NCBI GenBank assembly: GCA_008668235.1 | Contig: RQCP01000006.1 | Span: forward strand, 1 to 27,595 | DNA: 27,595 nucleotides | Reading direction: 5' to 3' | DNA from: Collinsella aerofaciens | GTDB taxonomy: Bacteria > Actinomycetota > Coriobacteriia > Coriobacteriales > Coriobacteriaceae | Shown here: piece by piece, positions 15,308-22,597 of the stretch | How positions within the stretch are numbered: the stretch's first letter is position 1 | Layout: the number at the start of each line of letters is the position of its first letter | Position numbers and translations under genes: made by a program | The notes under the pieces: model-generated | Told to the model about the DNA's origin: nothing | Seen by the model: only the letters and a program-made list of their open reading frames with translations | The model's database searches: none

Positions 15308-15783
15308 TGAGTATTCGCATGCGTCTGCGCGAGGAGCGCGCCCAAGCGACGGTGGAGATGGCAGTGGTTACGCCCGTTTTGCTGGTGCTGGCACTCATCG
15401 TGTACAACGTCATGATCTTTGCCGGCGCTGTCGCGCGCTTCGACCGCGTGGTGCCCGACATCGTGCTGGCGCACGCTGTGGCGCCGGGCGGGGAAGGTGA
15501 CGAGAGCTCTGCCGATGCCTCGGCGACGGTTCAGACTCAAATTCTGAATGCCATGGAAGGCTATGACTTGCAGATCGAAGTGTCGAGCGAGCAAGGCGCG
15601 GAGGCATCGGATGGTGGCCTGCTCTCCCTATCCGGTACGTTTAGGACCTACACCTGCACCATGCACTATGAGCCGTGGCCGACTTCTCTCAGCATCGCTG
15701 GCGTTCCGCTGGGGGCGCCGACAACGTTGTCGCACGAGCGCGCGGTGACGGTCGATCCGTGGCGTCCGGGGGTGGTCATGTGA
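15307..15783 (+). CDS. Second TadE-like minor pilin
   Basis: A 158-residue TadE-family protein: leader MSIRMRLREERA, then QATVEMAVVTPVLLVLALIVYNV. A cut after Ala gives Glu at +5. One membrane helix is followed by an outer domain of about 120 residues containing a single cysteine. The TAATG junction with the previous gene (one-base overlap) shows coupled translation. It ends in a four-base overlap (GTGA) with the DUF192 gene. Confidence 0.86.
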   Translation: MSIRMRLREERAQATVEMAVVTPVLLVLALIVYNVMIFAGAVARFDRVVPDIVLAHAVAPGGEGDESSADASATVQTQILNAMEGYDLQIEVSSEQGAEASDGGLLSLSGTFRTYTCTMHYEPWPTSLSIAGVPLGAPTTLSHERAVTVDPWRPGVVM

Positions 15784-16139
15784 CCGCGGTCTCGTCCTAC
15801 ATCGCTTACGCGCGGGCACTCAACAGGCTGGGTTGGACGCCGGCCGAGTTTGTGGTGGCGGAGTCGTTTGCCGTGCGCCTGCGCGGCATGCTGGGACGGC
15901 GTCCGGTTGCCGCCAATGGCCTGCCGCTTGTCATGGCATTTCCGCACTGTTCCTCAGTCCACACGTGTTTTATGGCCTATCCCATCGACATCGCCTTTAT
16001 CGATGCAAGCGGCTACGTTCTCGTATGCTACGAAAACGTACGTCCATGGCGTATGTGCTCCTGCCCCGGCGCCTGGGGCGTACTAGAGCGTCCTTCAATC
16101 ATTGTTTCGACCCCTGCTCTCCAACGCGTGCCGGCTTAA
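15780..16139 (+). CDS. DUF192 family protein
   Basis: A 119-residue protein with the DUF192 core: ESFAVRLRGMLGR, then LPLVMAFPHCSSVHTCFMAYPIDIAFID. The segment with CSSVHTCFM and IDIAF is the family signature. Many members are secreted, but this one shows no signal peptide from the GTG start at 15780. The frame is open upstream of 15780 only inside the previous gene, and the GTGA overlap is the natural start. The biochemical role of DUF192 is not settled. Here it closes the pilus operon, so a link to pilus production or regulation is an inference from position alone. No terminator is evident between it and the tRNA-Phe promoter. Confidence 0.85.
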   Translation: MTAVSSYIAYARALNRLGWTPAEFVVAESFAVRLRGMLGRRPVAANGLPLVMAFPHCSSVHTCFMAYPIDIAFIDASGYVLVCYENVRPWRMCSCPGAWGVLERPSIIVSTPALQRVPA

Positions 16140-16236
16140 GGGACTGAGCGAAAAACTTCTTGCTGCCGGCTAATGCCTCTGACGTGCCGATTTATAGAAC
16201 CGAGGCTGTGCTCAAAAACTTTTTTAAAATTCTCGG

Positions 16237-16264
16237 TTGACCGGAACGCGTCCTTGGTTATACT
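16237..16264 (+). promoter_or_regulatory. Promoter of tRNA-Phe
   Basis: TTGACC (16237-16242) and TATACT (16259-16264) are 16 bases apart, close to sigma-70 consensus. The mature tRNA starts 33 bases after the -10 box. The rest of the 157-base gap after the DUF192 gene shows only a 7-bp inverted repeat (16198-16204 with 16232-16238). Confidence 0.7.
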
Positions 16265-16296
16265 AATCAAGCCTTGAAACAAGGCACACCTCAAAT

Positions 16297-16369
<73 letters not shown>

Positions 16370-16382
16370 CCTTGAATTGACT

Positions 16383-16412
16383 AGGACCTCTGCAAAGGGG
16401 TCCTTTTCTTTT
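16383..16412 (+). terminator. Intrinsic terminator after tRNA-Phe
   Basis: AGGACCTC (16383-16390) pairs with GGGGTCCT (16397-16404), with one G-T pair, and is followed by TTTCTTTT. Confidence 0.8.
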
Positions 16413-16564
16413 ATCGAGAGCTCTGCGGAAACTGCGTCCCGGAATTTGGCTTCAGAGTGGGATGCGCTTTCCGGCGCTTACTTCCGATGTGCGTGCACAT
16501 CTCGTCGCACCATCCCGAGCCCGCCTGTTCCCAGACATTCCTCCCACTTTCGCGTCACTTTACA

Positions 16565-16601
16565 GACCGTTCGGTCGCCTGTCTGCATGCGCGGGTATAC
16601 T
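16565..16601 (+). promoter_or_regulatory. Operator-like palindrome and -10 box before the GH5-like gene
   Basis: GACCG-TT-CGGTC (16565-16576) is a perfect palindrome with a two-base centre, a form common for TetR-family operators. TATACT at 16596-16601 would be the -10 box; the -35 position (about 16573) is poor and overlaps the palindrome. No regulator gene is nearby. The rest of 16413-16668 shows no gene I can support. Confidence 0.35.
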
Positions 16602-16668
16602 CAAATCGATAGATATGTCATGCAAGAGCGATGCGGGCTTAGCCCGTATGATTCAAAAGGGGGCAGTG

Positions 16669-17730
16669 ATGGAGAGGATACTCGGCGTTAATCTCTCTGG
16701 CTGGTTTATTCCCGAGCCTTGGGTGACCCCGTCGCTATACGCGGCGACCGGTGCATCCAACGCGGCCGAGCTGCAGGAGGCCATGGGCACCGCCGCCTAT
16801 AACGAGCGCATGCGCCGTCATTACGAGACGTTTGTGAGCGAGGACGATTTCCGTCGCATGGCGCAGATCGGCCTCAACGCCGTGCGTCTGCCGGTGCCCT
16901 GGTATGCCTTTGGCTCGCAGGAGTCCGATGCGTCCTACATCTCGGTTGTCGACTACATCGACCGCGCGATTGAGTGGGCTGCCAAGTACAACATTCGCGT
17001 GCTGCTTGACCTGGCGACTGTGCCCGGTGGCCAGGGCGATTCCAACGATTCGCCCGCCACGCCGGAGGCTGTTGCCGAGTGGCATTCGTCCACTAACGGC
17101 CGCCATGTCGCACTCGACGTGCTCGAGCGCTTGGCCGAGCGTTACGGCGAGGCCGAGAGCCTGCTGGGCATTGAGCTGCTGGATACGCCGCAGATGAGTG
17201 TCCGCAAGAGTCTCTTTGCCATGACGGATGGCATTCCGGCTCACTACCTGCGCAATTTCTATCGCGATGCCTACGAGCTCGTCCGTTCGTATATGCCCGA
17301 GGATAAGATCGTCGTCTTTTCGTCTTCGGGGCATCCCGGCGAGTGGAAGCATTTTATGCGCGGCGCCAAGTACAAGAACGTCTACATGGACCTTCACCTG
17401 TACCATTACCGCGACGAGTATGCGCTCGACATCACGAGCCCCCGCGGGCTGACGACGGCGATTTCGCGTAACAAGCGCGAGCTTAAAGAAGCGATTTCGA
17501 CTGGGTTCCCCGTGCTGGTGGGCGAATGGTCGGGCGCGGCGATCTTTGCCAACTCGTCGGTTACGCCCGAGGGCCGCAATGCCTACGAGCGCGTGTTTAT
17601 CGCCAATCAGCTGGCTTCGTTTGCGCCGGCTGCAGGTTGGTTCTTCCAAACGTGGAAGACCGAGAAGCGCATTGCAGCATGGGACGCCCGCGCGGCGCTC
17701 GGTACACTCGAGCGCGGCATGATTGAATAG
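16669..17730 (+). CDS. Glycoside hydrolase family 5-like protein, acid/base Glu missing
   Basis: The 353-residue protein has the fold signs of GH5 exo-glucanases: GVNLSGWFIPEPW at the start, FRRMAQIGLNAVRLPVPWYAF, and DLHLYHY. It also has VLVGEWSGA, where E286 fits the nucleophile. The usual acid/base motif Asn-Glu-Pro is replaced by D172-T173-P174 in GIELLDTPQM, so the proton donor is absent. No signal peptide is seen, so it would be cytoplasmic. Either it is a non-catalytic relative, for example a sugar-binding protein, or a different residue has taken over. Start: ATG 16669 with AAGGGGG five bases upstream; ATG 16648 is possible. rsmI follows after six bases, so the two may be co-transcribed. 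Confidence 0.85.
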   Translation: MERILGVNLSGWFIPEPWVTPSLYAATGASNAAELQEAMGTAAYNERMRRHYETFVSEDDFRRMAQIGLNAVRLPVPWYAFGSQESDASYISVVDYIDRAIEWAAKYNIRVLLDLATVPGGQGDSNDSPATPEAVAEWHSSTNGRHVALDVLERLAERYGEAESLLGIELLDTPQMSVRKSLFAMTDGIPAHYLRNFYRDAYELVRSYMPEDKIVVFSSSGHPGEWKHFMRGAKYKNVYMDLHLYHYRDEYALDITSPRGLTTAISRNKRELKEAISTGFPVLVGEWSGAAIFANSSVTPEGRNAYERVFIANQLASFAPAAGWFFQTWKTEKRIAAWDARAALGTLERGMIE

Positions 17731-17736
17731 GTTGAT

Positions 17737-18615
17737 ATGACGCAAAACAGCGCCCATACGGGCAAACTCTATGTGGTCGGCACGCCCATCGGCAACCTGG
17801 GCGACCTGTCCCCGCGCGTTGGCGAAGCCTTTGCCGCCGCCGATGCCATTTGCTGCGAAGACACGCGTGTGACGTCAAAGCTGCTGATGCACCTAGGCAT
17901 TTCCAAGCCACTTGTCCGTTGCGACGAGAATGTGATCGCCAGCCGCGCCGCCGGCCTGGTCGACCGTCTGCTGGCGGGGGAGACCCTCGCCTTTGCCTCG
18001 GATGCCGGCATGCCGAGCGTGTCCGATCCCGGCCAGGCGCTGGTCGAGGCGGCGCGTGAGGCCGATGTGCCCGTCGAAGTTATTCCCGGGCCCTCTGCTT
18101 GTGTCACGGCGCTTGTTTCGTCCGGCATTCCCTGCGAGCATTTTTTCTTCGAGGGCTTTTTGGGCCGAAAGCACGGCGACCGTGTGCGCCGTTTGCAGCG
18201 CCTTGCCGTGGTGCCCGGCGCGCTCATCTTCTACGAGTCTCCACATCGCATCGTGGCGACGCTCGAGGCCGTGGCGGAGGTCTTTCCCCAGCGTGAGGTT
18301 GCCGTCTGCCGCGAACTTACCAAGCTACACGAGGAGGTCTTGCGCGGGCCCGCTGCCCAGCTTTCCGAGGAGCTGCGTGCTCGCGGCGAGGTAAAGGGCG
18401 AGATTGCGCTGGTCATCGCGCCGCCGAGCGAGGACGAAGAGGCCGGTATCGCGCCGGTTGGCGCCGCGGCAGCGGATCCCGATGAGGCCCTGCGCGCGGA
18501 TATCCGCGCCGCGCTCGAGGAGGGGGAGCCCGCCTCTGCGGTGGCCAAGCGCCTGTCTCAGAAGTATTCGCGCCGCAAGCGCGATGTCTATGCCATGGTG
18601 CTCGATATGCAATAG
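17737..18615 (+). CDS. rsmI: 16S rRNA (cytidine1402-2'-O)-methyltransferase RsmI
   Basis: RsmI puts the 2'-O-methyl group on C1402 in the decoding centre of 16S rRNA. The 292-residue product begins GKLYVVGTPIGNLGDLSPR, followed by CCEDTRVTSKLL, FASDAGMPSVSDPG, VIPGPSACVTALVSSG and FFEGFLGRK. All are standard for the tetrapyrrole-methylase-like fold of RsmI. The C-terminal tail (about 240-292) is the small helical extension ending SQKYSRRKRDVYAMVL. The ATG lies six bases after the GH5-like gene stop, with only a weak AGGTTG upstream, so translation may be coupled. Confidence 0.96.
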   Translation: MTQNSAHTGKLYVVGTPIGNLGDLSPRVGEAFAAADAICCEDTRVTSKLLMHLGISKPLVRCDENVIASRAAGLVDRLLAGETLAFASDAGMPSVSDPGQALVEAAREADVPVEVIPGPSACVTALVSSGIPCEHFFFEGFLGRKHGDRVRRLQRLAVVPGALIFYESPHRIVATLEAVAEVFPQREVAVCRELTKLHEEVLRGPAAQLSEELRARGEVKGEIALVIAPPSEDEEAGIAPVGAAAADPDEALRADIRAALEEGEPASAVAKRLSQKYSRRKRDVYAMVLDMQ

Positions 18616-18684
18616 ATGGAGGATATCCAGCCCTTGCGCTAGAATCATCCTCTGTATGCAACGTTTTTCTGGAGGACAAACCCC

Positions 18685-20286
18685 ATGGATCAAAGCAAGC
18701 CTTCGTTCTTTATCACGACGCCCATCTACTACGTCAACGCCGATCCGCACCTGGGCACGGCTTATTCCACCATCATCGCCGACGTTCAGGCTCGCTATCG
18801 CCGCTCCGCCGGCTATAACGTCAAGTTCCTGACCGGCATGGACGAGCACGGCGAGAAGGTCGCCGAGGCCGCAGCCAAGCACAACATGACGCCGCAGGAG
18901 TGGACCGACAGCCAGGCTCCGCACTTCAAGGAGCTTTGGAGCAAGCTCGAGATCTCCAACGACGACTTCATCCGCACCACCGAGCCGCGCCAGCATCATG
19001 CCGTGCAGTACCTGTGGGAGCGCATGAAGGAGTCCGGCTACCTGTATAAGGGCAGCTACGACGGTTGGTATTGCGTGCCTGACGAGACCTACTTCACTGA
19101 TACGCAGGTCCAGAAGGGCGACGAGGAGTACGGCAGCGTCGGCCAGCACCTGTGCCCCGACTGCCACCGTCCGCTTGAGCGCGTGCAGGAGGAGTCCTAC
19201 TTCTTTAAGCTTTCCGCCTTCCAGGACAAGCTGCTCAAGCTCTATGACGAGCACCCCGACTTTGTCGAGCCCGCGTTCCGTATGAACGAGGTGCGCAGCT
19301 TTGTCGAGGGCGGCCTCAACGACCTTTCCGTGAGCCGTACGAGCTTTGACTGGGGCATTCAGGTTCCGTTTGACGAGGGCCACGTGACCTATGTGTGGTT
19401 CGACGCGCTGCTCAACTATATGACGGCTGTCGGCTACGGTGTCGATACCGACGAGGCCCGTGCCGAGTTGGCCTATCGCTGGCCCGCGCAGTTCCACATC
19501 GTGGGTAAGGACATCATCCGCTTCCACTGCGTCATTTGGCCCGCCATGCTCATGGCCATCGGCGAGGCCCTGCCCGAGCACGTCTTTGCCCACGGCTTCC
19601 TGACCGTGCGCAATGCCGAGACCGGCAAGGCCGAGAAGATGTCCAAGAGCCGCGGCAACGCCATCGCTCCGCAGGACGTTATCGACATGCTGGGCGTCGA
19701 GGGCTATCGCTACTACTTCATGACCGACGTCGTCCCCGGCACCGACGGTGCCATCAGCTTCGACCGCATGGAGCAGGTCTACAACGCCGACCTGGCCAAC
19801 AGCTGGGGCAACCTCATCTCGCGTTCGCTCAACATGAGCGGCAAGTACTTTGACGGTTGCGCGCCCGTCAAGCCCGCATCGTTCGATGCGTTCGACAACC
19901 CGCTGGCAAAGATCGCCGATGACCTGGTCGACCGCTACATGGCCAAGATGGACGTGCTCGATTACGGTGGAGCCAAGGACGAGGTCATGGAACTCATCCA
20001 CGCCGCCAACCACTACATCGAGGACTCCGAGCCCTGGGCACTTGCCAAGGACGAGGCCAAGGCTGACGAGCTGGCATTTGTGATCTACAACCTGCTCGAG
20101 GCCATCCGCATTGCCGCTCACCTGCTGATGCCGCTCATGCCCCAGACTTCTGCCGAGGCTCTGCGCCGCCTGTCCTGCGAGGACGAGGCCGCGAGCGACG
20201 ATCTCAAGGGCATTTGCGCTTGGGGCCTGCTTGCTGGTGGTCAGCCCGTCGAGAAGGGCGATCCGCTGTTCCCGCGTCTGGGCTAA
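18685..20286 (+). CDS. metG: Methionyl-tRNA synthetase
   Basis: Charges tRNA-Met with methionine. Class I synthetase of 533 residues with the HIGH-type motif H22-L-G-T25, the tRNA-acceptor insertion near 115-180, and KMSKS at 318-322. The zinc knuckle is partial: CPDC in LCPDCHRPL is kept, but the first pair reads WYCVPDE, with Asp where a second Cys often occurs. The usual C-terminal tRNA-binding (Tyr-tRNA/EMAP-like) domain is absent; the protein ends at about the anticodon-binding helices. The ATG has TGGAGGA upstream. TAGAAT at 18640-18645 may be a -10 box, without a good -35. Confidence 0.97.
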   Translation: MDQSKPSFFITTPIYYVNADPHLGTAYSTIIADVQARYRRSAGYNVKFLTGMDEHGEKVAEAAAKHNMTPQEWTDSQAPHFKELWSKLEISNDDFIRTTEPRQHHAVQYLWERMKESGYLYKGSYDGWYCVPDETYFTDTQVQKGDEEYGSVGQHLCPDCHRPLERVQEESYFFKLSAFQDKLLKLYDEHPDFVEPAFRMNEVRSFVEGGLNDLSVSRTSFDWGIQVPFDEGHVTYVWFDALLNYMTAVGYGVDTDEARAELAYRWPAQFHIVGKDIIRFHCVIWPAMLMAIGEALPEHVFAHGFLTVRNAETGKAEKMSKSRGNAIAPQDVIDMLGVEGYRYYFMTDVVPGTDGAISFDRMEQVYNADLANSWGNLISRSLNMSGKYFDGCAPVKPASFDAFDNPLAKIADDLVDRYMAKMDVLDYGGAKDEVMELIHAANHYIEDSEPWALAKDEAKADELAFVIYNLLEAIRIAAHLLMPLMPQTSAEALRRLSCEDEAASDDLKGICAWGLLAGGQPVEKGDPLFPRLG

Positions 20287-20325
20287 GACGCCGCGCGCCA
20301 TATCGGCAATTTGCTGTTTAGATGT

Positions 20326-20357
20326 AAGGGCATGGCCGCAACGGTCCATGCCCTTTT
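20326..20357 (+). terminator. Likely terminator after metG
   Basis: AAGGGCATGG (20326-20335) pairs with CCATGCCCTT (20346-20355), followed by a short run of T. The T-tract is short, so read-through into rsmA is possible. Confidence 0.65.
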
Positions 20358-20393
20358 GTTTCAAGACGCCGCCACCATGCTAAGGAGGCAACC

Positions 20394-21254
20394 ATGACAA
20401 CTTCGCCTTTGGCTAACCCCACGGCAACAAGGGAACTGCTGGAGGAGTTTGGCCTTGCGACCAAGCATCGCCTGGGGCAGAACTTCCTGATCGACAACCA
20501 TGTAATTGAGCGCATTTGCGAGCTTTCCGAGCTTGCGGGCGATGAGCGCGTGCTCGAGGTTGGCCCGGGCGTTGGCACGCTCACACTTGCACTGCTGCAG
20601 GAGGCGGCGTGCGTCACGTCGATCGAGGCAGATCCCGAGCTCGAACCGGTGCTCGATGCCCATGCCGCCGACTATGCCAACTTCCGCTTTATCATGGGCG
20701 ACGCGCTCAGGGTGACGCCGGAGCAGATTGAGCAGGCTGCGGGCGGTGAGCCGACGGTGTTTGTCGCGAATCTGCCCTATAACGTGGCGGCGACAATCAT
20801 TCTGCAGTTCTTCCAGACGATGCCTGCGCTCAAGCGCGCCGTTGTCATGGTTCAAAAGGAGGTTGCCGATCGCATTGCCGCAACGCCGGGCAACAAGACC
20901 TATGGCGGCTATACGGCAAAGCTCGGCCTGTATGTGCAGGTGACGGGTCGTTTTGAGGTGCCGCCGCGCTGCTTTATGCCGGCGCCGCATGTGGACTCGG
21001 CCGTCGTGCGTATCGACCGTGTTGACGGCGTGGTGCCCGAGGGACTCGATCGCGAGTTTGTGGCTCGCGTAATTGACGCTGCGTTTGCTCAGCGTCGCAA
21101 GACCATCCGCAATTCCATGAGCGCCAACGGCTTTGCCAAGGACGTGCTCGATGCCGCCATTGAGACTTGCGGTATCGCACCCACCACGCGTGCCGAGACG
21201 CTTGATGTTGCCGACTTTGTCCGCCTGGCCCAGGAGCTAATCCATGATGCCTAA
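20394..21254 (+). CDS. rsmA: 16S rRNA dimethyladenosine transferase RsmA (KsgA)
   Basis: Dimethylates A1518 and A1519 at the 3' end of 16S rRNA and acts as a late check of 30S assembly. The 286-residue protein shows KHRLGQNFLID at the start, the S-adenosylmethionine motif VLEVGPGVGTLT, the adenine-binding region SIEADPEL, and the catalytic NLPYN. FMPAPHVDSAVVRI and AFAQRRKTIRNS follow, and a C-terminal helical domain ends the protein. AAGGAGG lies seven bases before the ATG. The last 11 bases overlap tatD. Confidence 0.97.
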   Translation: MTTSPLANPTATRELLEEFGLATKHRLGQNFLIDNHVIERICELSELAGDERVLEVGPGVGTLTLALLQEAACVTSIEADPELEPVLDAHAADYANFRFIMGDALRVTPEQIEQAAGGEPTVFVANLPYNVAATIILQFFQTMPALKRAVVMVQKEVADRIAATPGNKTYGGYTAKLGLYVQVTGRFEVPPRCFMPAPHVDSAVVRIDRVDGVVPEGLDREFVARVIDAAFAQRRKTIRNSMSANGFAKDVLDAAIETCGIAPTTRAETLDVADFVRLAQELIHDA

Positions 21255-22161
21255 TGCCGCACGCGTGACGTTTACCAAGAAAAAGAAGACGGTTGCCTGC
21301 CCCGTGCCCTTGGCACCGCTTGCCGACACGCATGCGCATCTGCTTTCGTTTTGGGGCAAAGAAGTGCCCGAGACGCTCGTGCGCGCCAAAGCCGCGGGCG
21401 TCGACCTGTTGGTGACGATGTTCGATCCCATCGCTGACAAACGCAGCGTGGCGGACTATAGCGACTGGCTGGTGCGCGAAATTCTGCCGATGCGGGATAT
21501 TCCGCAGATCAAGTATCTTGCCGGCGTGCATCCGTATGGCGCGCCGGACTATACCGACGACGTTCACGCACAGGTCGTTGCCGCACTCGATGACCCCTTA
21601 TGCGCCGGTATTGGCGAAATCGGCCTGGACTACCATATGGACTATGACGACGATATCGCGCCGGCACCCCATAACGTGCAGATTGACTGCATGGCGCGTC
21701 AGCTCGAGCTTGCCGTGTGCCGTAACGTGCCGGTGGAACTGCATTTGCGCCACGAGGACACGGACCATGAGCGTACCTCGCACGTGGACGCCTACAACGT
21801 GCTTCGTGAGGTGGGCGTGCCCCAGGCCGGTTGTGTGCTGCACTGCTTTGGCGAGGACCGCGCCACGATGGAGCGCTTTGTGGAGCTGGGCTGCTATATC
21901 GCCTATGGTGGTGCGGCTACCTTTAAGCGCAACGACGACGTGCGCGAGGCATTCGCGGCAACCCCACTCGATCGAATTTTGTTCGAGACGGATTGCCCGT
22001 ATATGGCTCCGGAGCCCATCCGCGGTCTTAAATGCGAGCCCGCAATGATCTCCATTACGGCAAGCGCGCTGGTTAACGACCGTGTCGATCGCACAGGTGA
22101 GGACGCCGAAACAATCGCGCAAGCCGCTTGGGAAAATGCCTGCAAACTTTTTCAAAAATAG
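21244..22161 (+). CDS. tatD: TatD-family metal-dependent hydrolase/DNase
   Basis: A TIM-barrel metallohydrolase of the TatD family, whose studied members are DNases. The 305-residue protein has the metal motif DTHAHL after a 29-residue Lys-rich start, then GVHPYGAP, IGEIGLDYH, VELHLRHE, LHCFGED and FETDCPYMAP. All metal-ligand positions are filled. The N-terminal extension (VTFTKKKKTVACPVPLAP) is longer than in typical TatD. ATGs at 21244 and 21247 are equally possible. It overlaps rsmA by 11 bases; tatD next to rsmA is a common arrangement. Confidence 0.94.
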   Translation: MMPNAARVTFTKKKKTVACPVPLAPLADTHAHLLSFWGKEVPETLVRAKAAGVDLLVTMFDPIADKRSVADYSDWLVREILPMRDIPQIKYLAGVHPYGAPDYTDDVHAQVVAALDDPLCAGIGEIGLDYHMDYDDDIAPAPHNVQIDCMARQLELAVCRNVPVELHLRHEDTDHERTSHVDAYNVLREVGVPQAGCVLHCFGEDRATMERFVELGCYIAYGGAATFKRNDDVREAFAATPLDRILFETDCPYMAPEPIRGLKCEPAMISITASALVNDRVDRTGEDAETIAQAAWENACKLFQK

Positions 22162-22164
22162 TTC

Positions 22165-22193
22165 TTGCGTTCGCGGTGGCGCTCCGTTATTCT
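22165..22193 (+). promoter_or_regulatory. Promoter of tRNA-Leu
   Basis: TTGCGT (22165-22170) and TATTCT (22188-22193) are exactly 17 bases apart. The tRNA starts 12 bases after the -10 box, so transcription begins nearly at the mature 5' end. Confidence 0.7.
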
Positions 22194-22204
22194 AATTTCT
22201 GCAC

Positions 22205-22291
22205 GCGGGCGTGGCGGAATTGGCAGACGCGTACGGTTCAGGTCCGTATGGGGGCAACCCCATGAAGGTTCAAGTCCTTTCGCCCGCACCA
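22205..22291 (+). tRNA. tRNA-Leu (CAG)
   Basis: Class II tRNA with a long variable arm (GGGG-CAA-CCCC region, about 22250-22261). Acceptor GCGGGCG (22205-22211) pairs with CGCCCGC (22281-22287). Anticodon CAG at 22239-22241 lies in loop TTCAGGT. The CCA end is encoded at 22289-22291. Confidence 0.97.
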
Positions 22292-22337
22292 TTAAATGAA
22301 AGAGCTCCCAGCAATGGGAGCTTTTTTGTTATGGGCC
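22274..22337 (+). repeat. 64-bp direct repeat, copy 1 (tRNA-Leu tail plus terminator)
   Basis: This 64-bp stretch holds the last 18 bases of tRNA-Leu, including CCA, and the terminator. It recurs without a mismatch at 22463-22526, 189 bases downstream. Confidence 0.93.
22303..22327 (+). terminator. Intrinsic terminator of tRNA-Leu
   Basis: AGCTCCCA (22303-22310), loop GCAA, TGGGAGCT (22315-22322), then a run of T to 22327. An identical copy lies at 22492-22516. Confidence 0.92.
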
Positions 22338-22462
22338 CATCACAGGGACTTGAACCTGTGAAGGAGCGAGCGTAAAGAAAACGCGGAGCGTTTTTAGCGA
22401 GCTGGCGAGGACGCCGGCAGGCGGCCGAAGCCGGTGCGGATCCGCGAAGCGGATACGCGGAC
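22338..22462. other. 125-bp segment between the two tRNA-Leu tail copies
   Basis: It contains CACAGG-GACTTGAA-CCTGTG (22341-22360), which on the minus strand looks like a tRNA T-arm (GGTTCAAGTCC core). It also contains a hairpin around 22377-22393 (AAAACGC-GGA-GCGTTTT) and GC-rich short palindromes including ATCCGC-GAA-GCGGAT (22440-22454). No gene is evident. It could be a decayed insertion or a leftover of a larger element. Confidence 0.6.
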
Positions 22463-22526
22463 GTCCTTTCGCCCGCACCATTAAATGAAAGAGCTCCCAG
22501 CAATGGGAGCTTTTTTGTTATGGGCC
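22463..22526 (+). repeat. 64-bp direct repeat, copy 2 (includes a second terminator)
   Basis: Exact copy of 22274-22337. It has 18 bases of tRNA-Leu 3' end without the rest of the tRNA, followed by the same terminator (stem 22492-22511). The second terminator would catch any read-through before the SPFH gene. Confidence 0.93.
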
Positions 22527-22597
22527 TCTTGTTGATGTCACGTTGCTGCTTCGTGCGGGTATCCTAGTGCCAACGTGTGCCTATCAGAGGAGAGACC

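Noticed and set aside
18325..20364. 679-codon minus-strand frame opposite rsmI and metG
   Set aside because: Antisense shadow of two certain genes; it crosses a gene boundary and the terminator.
22270..22503. 77-codon minus-strand frame with the same sequence at both ends
   Set aside because: It only reflects the 64-bp duplication of the tRNA-Leu tail and terminator.
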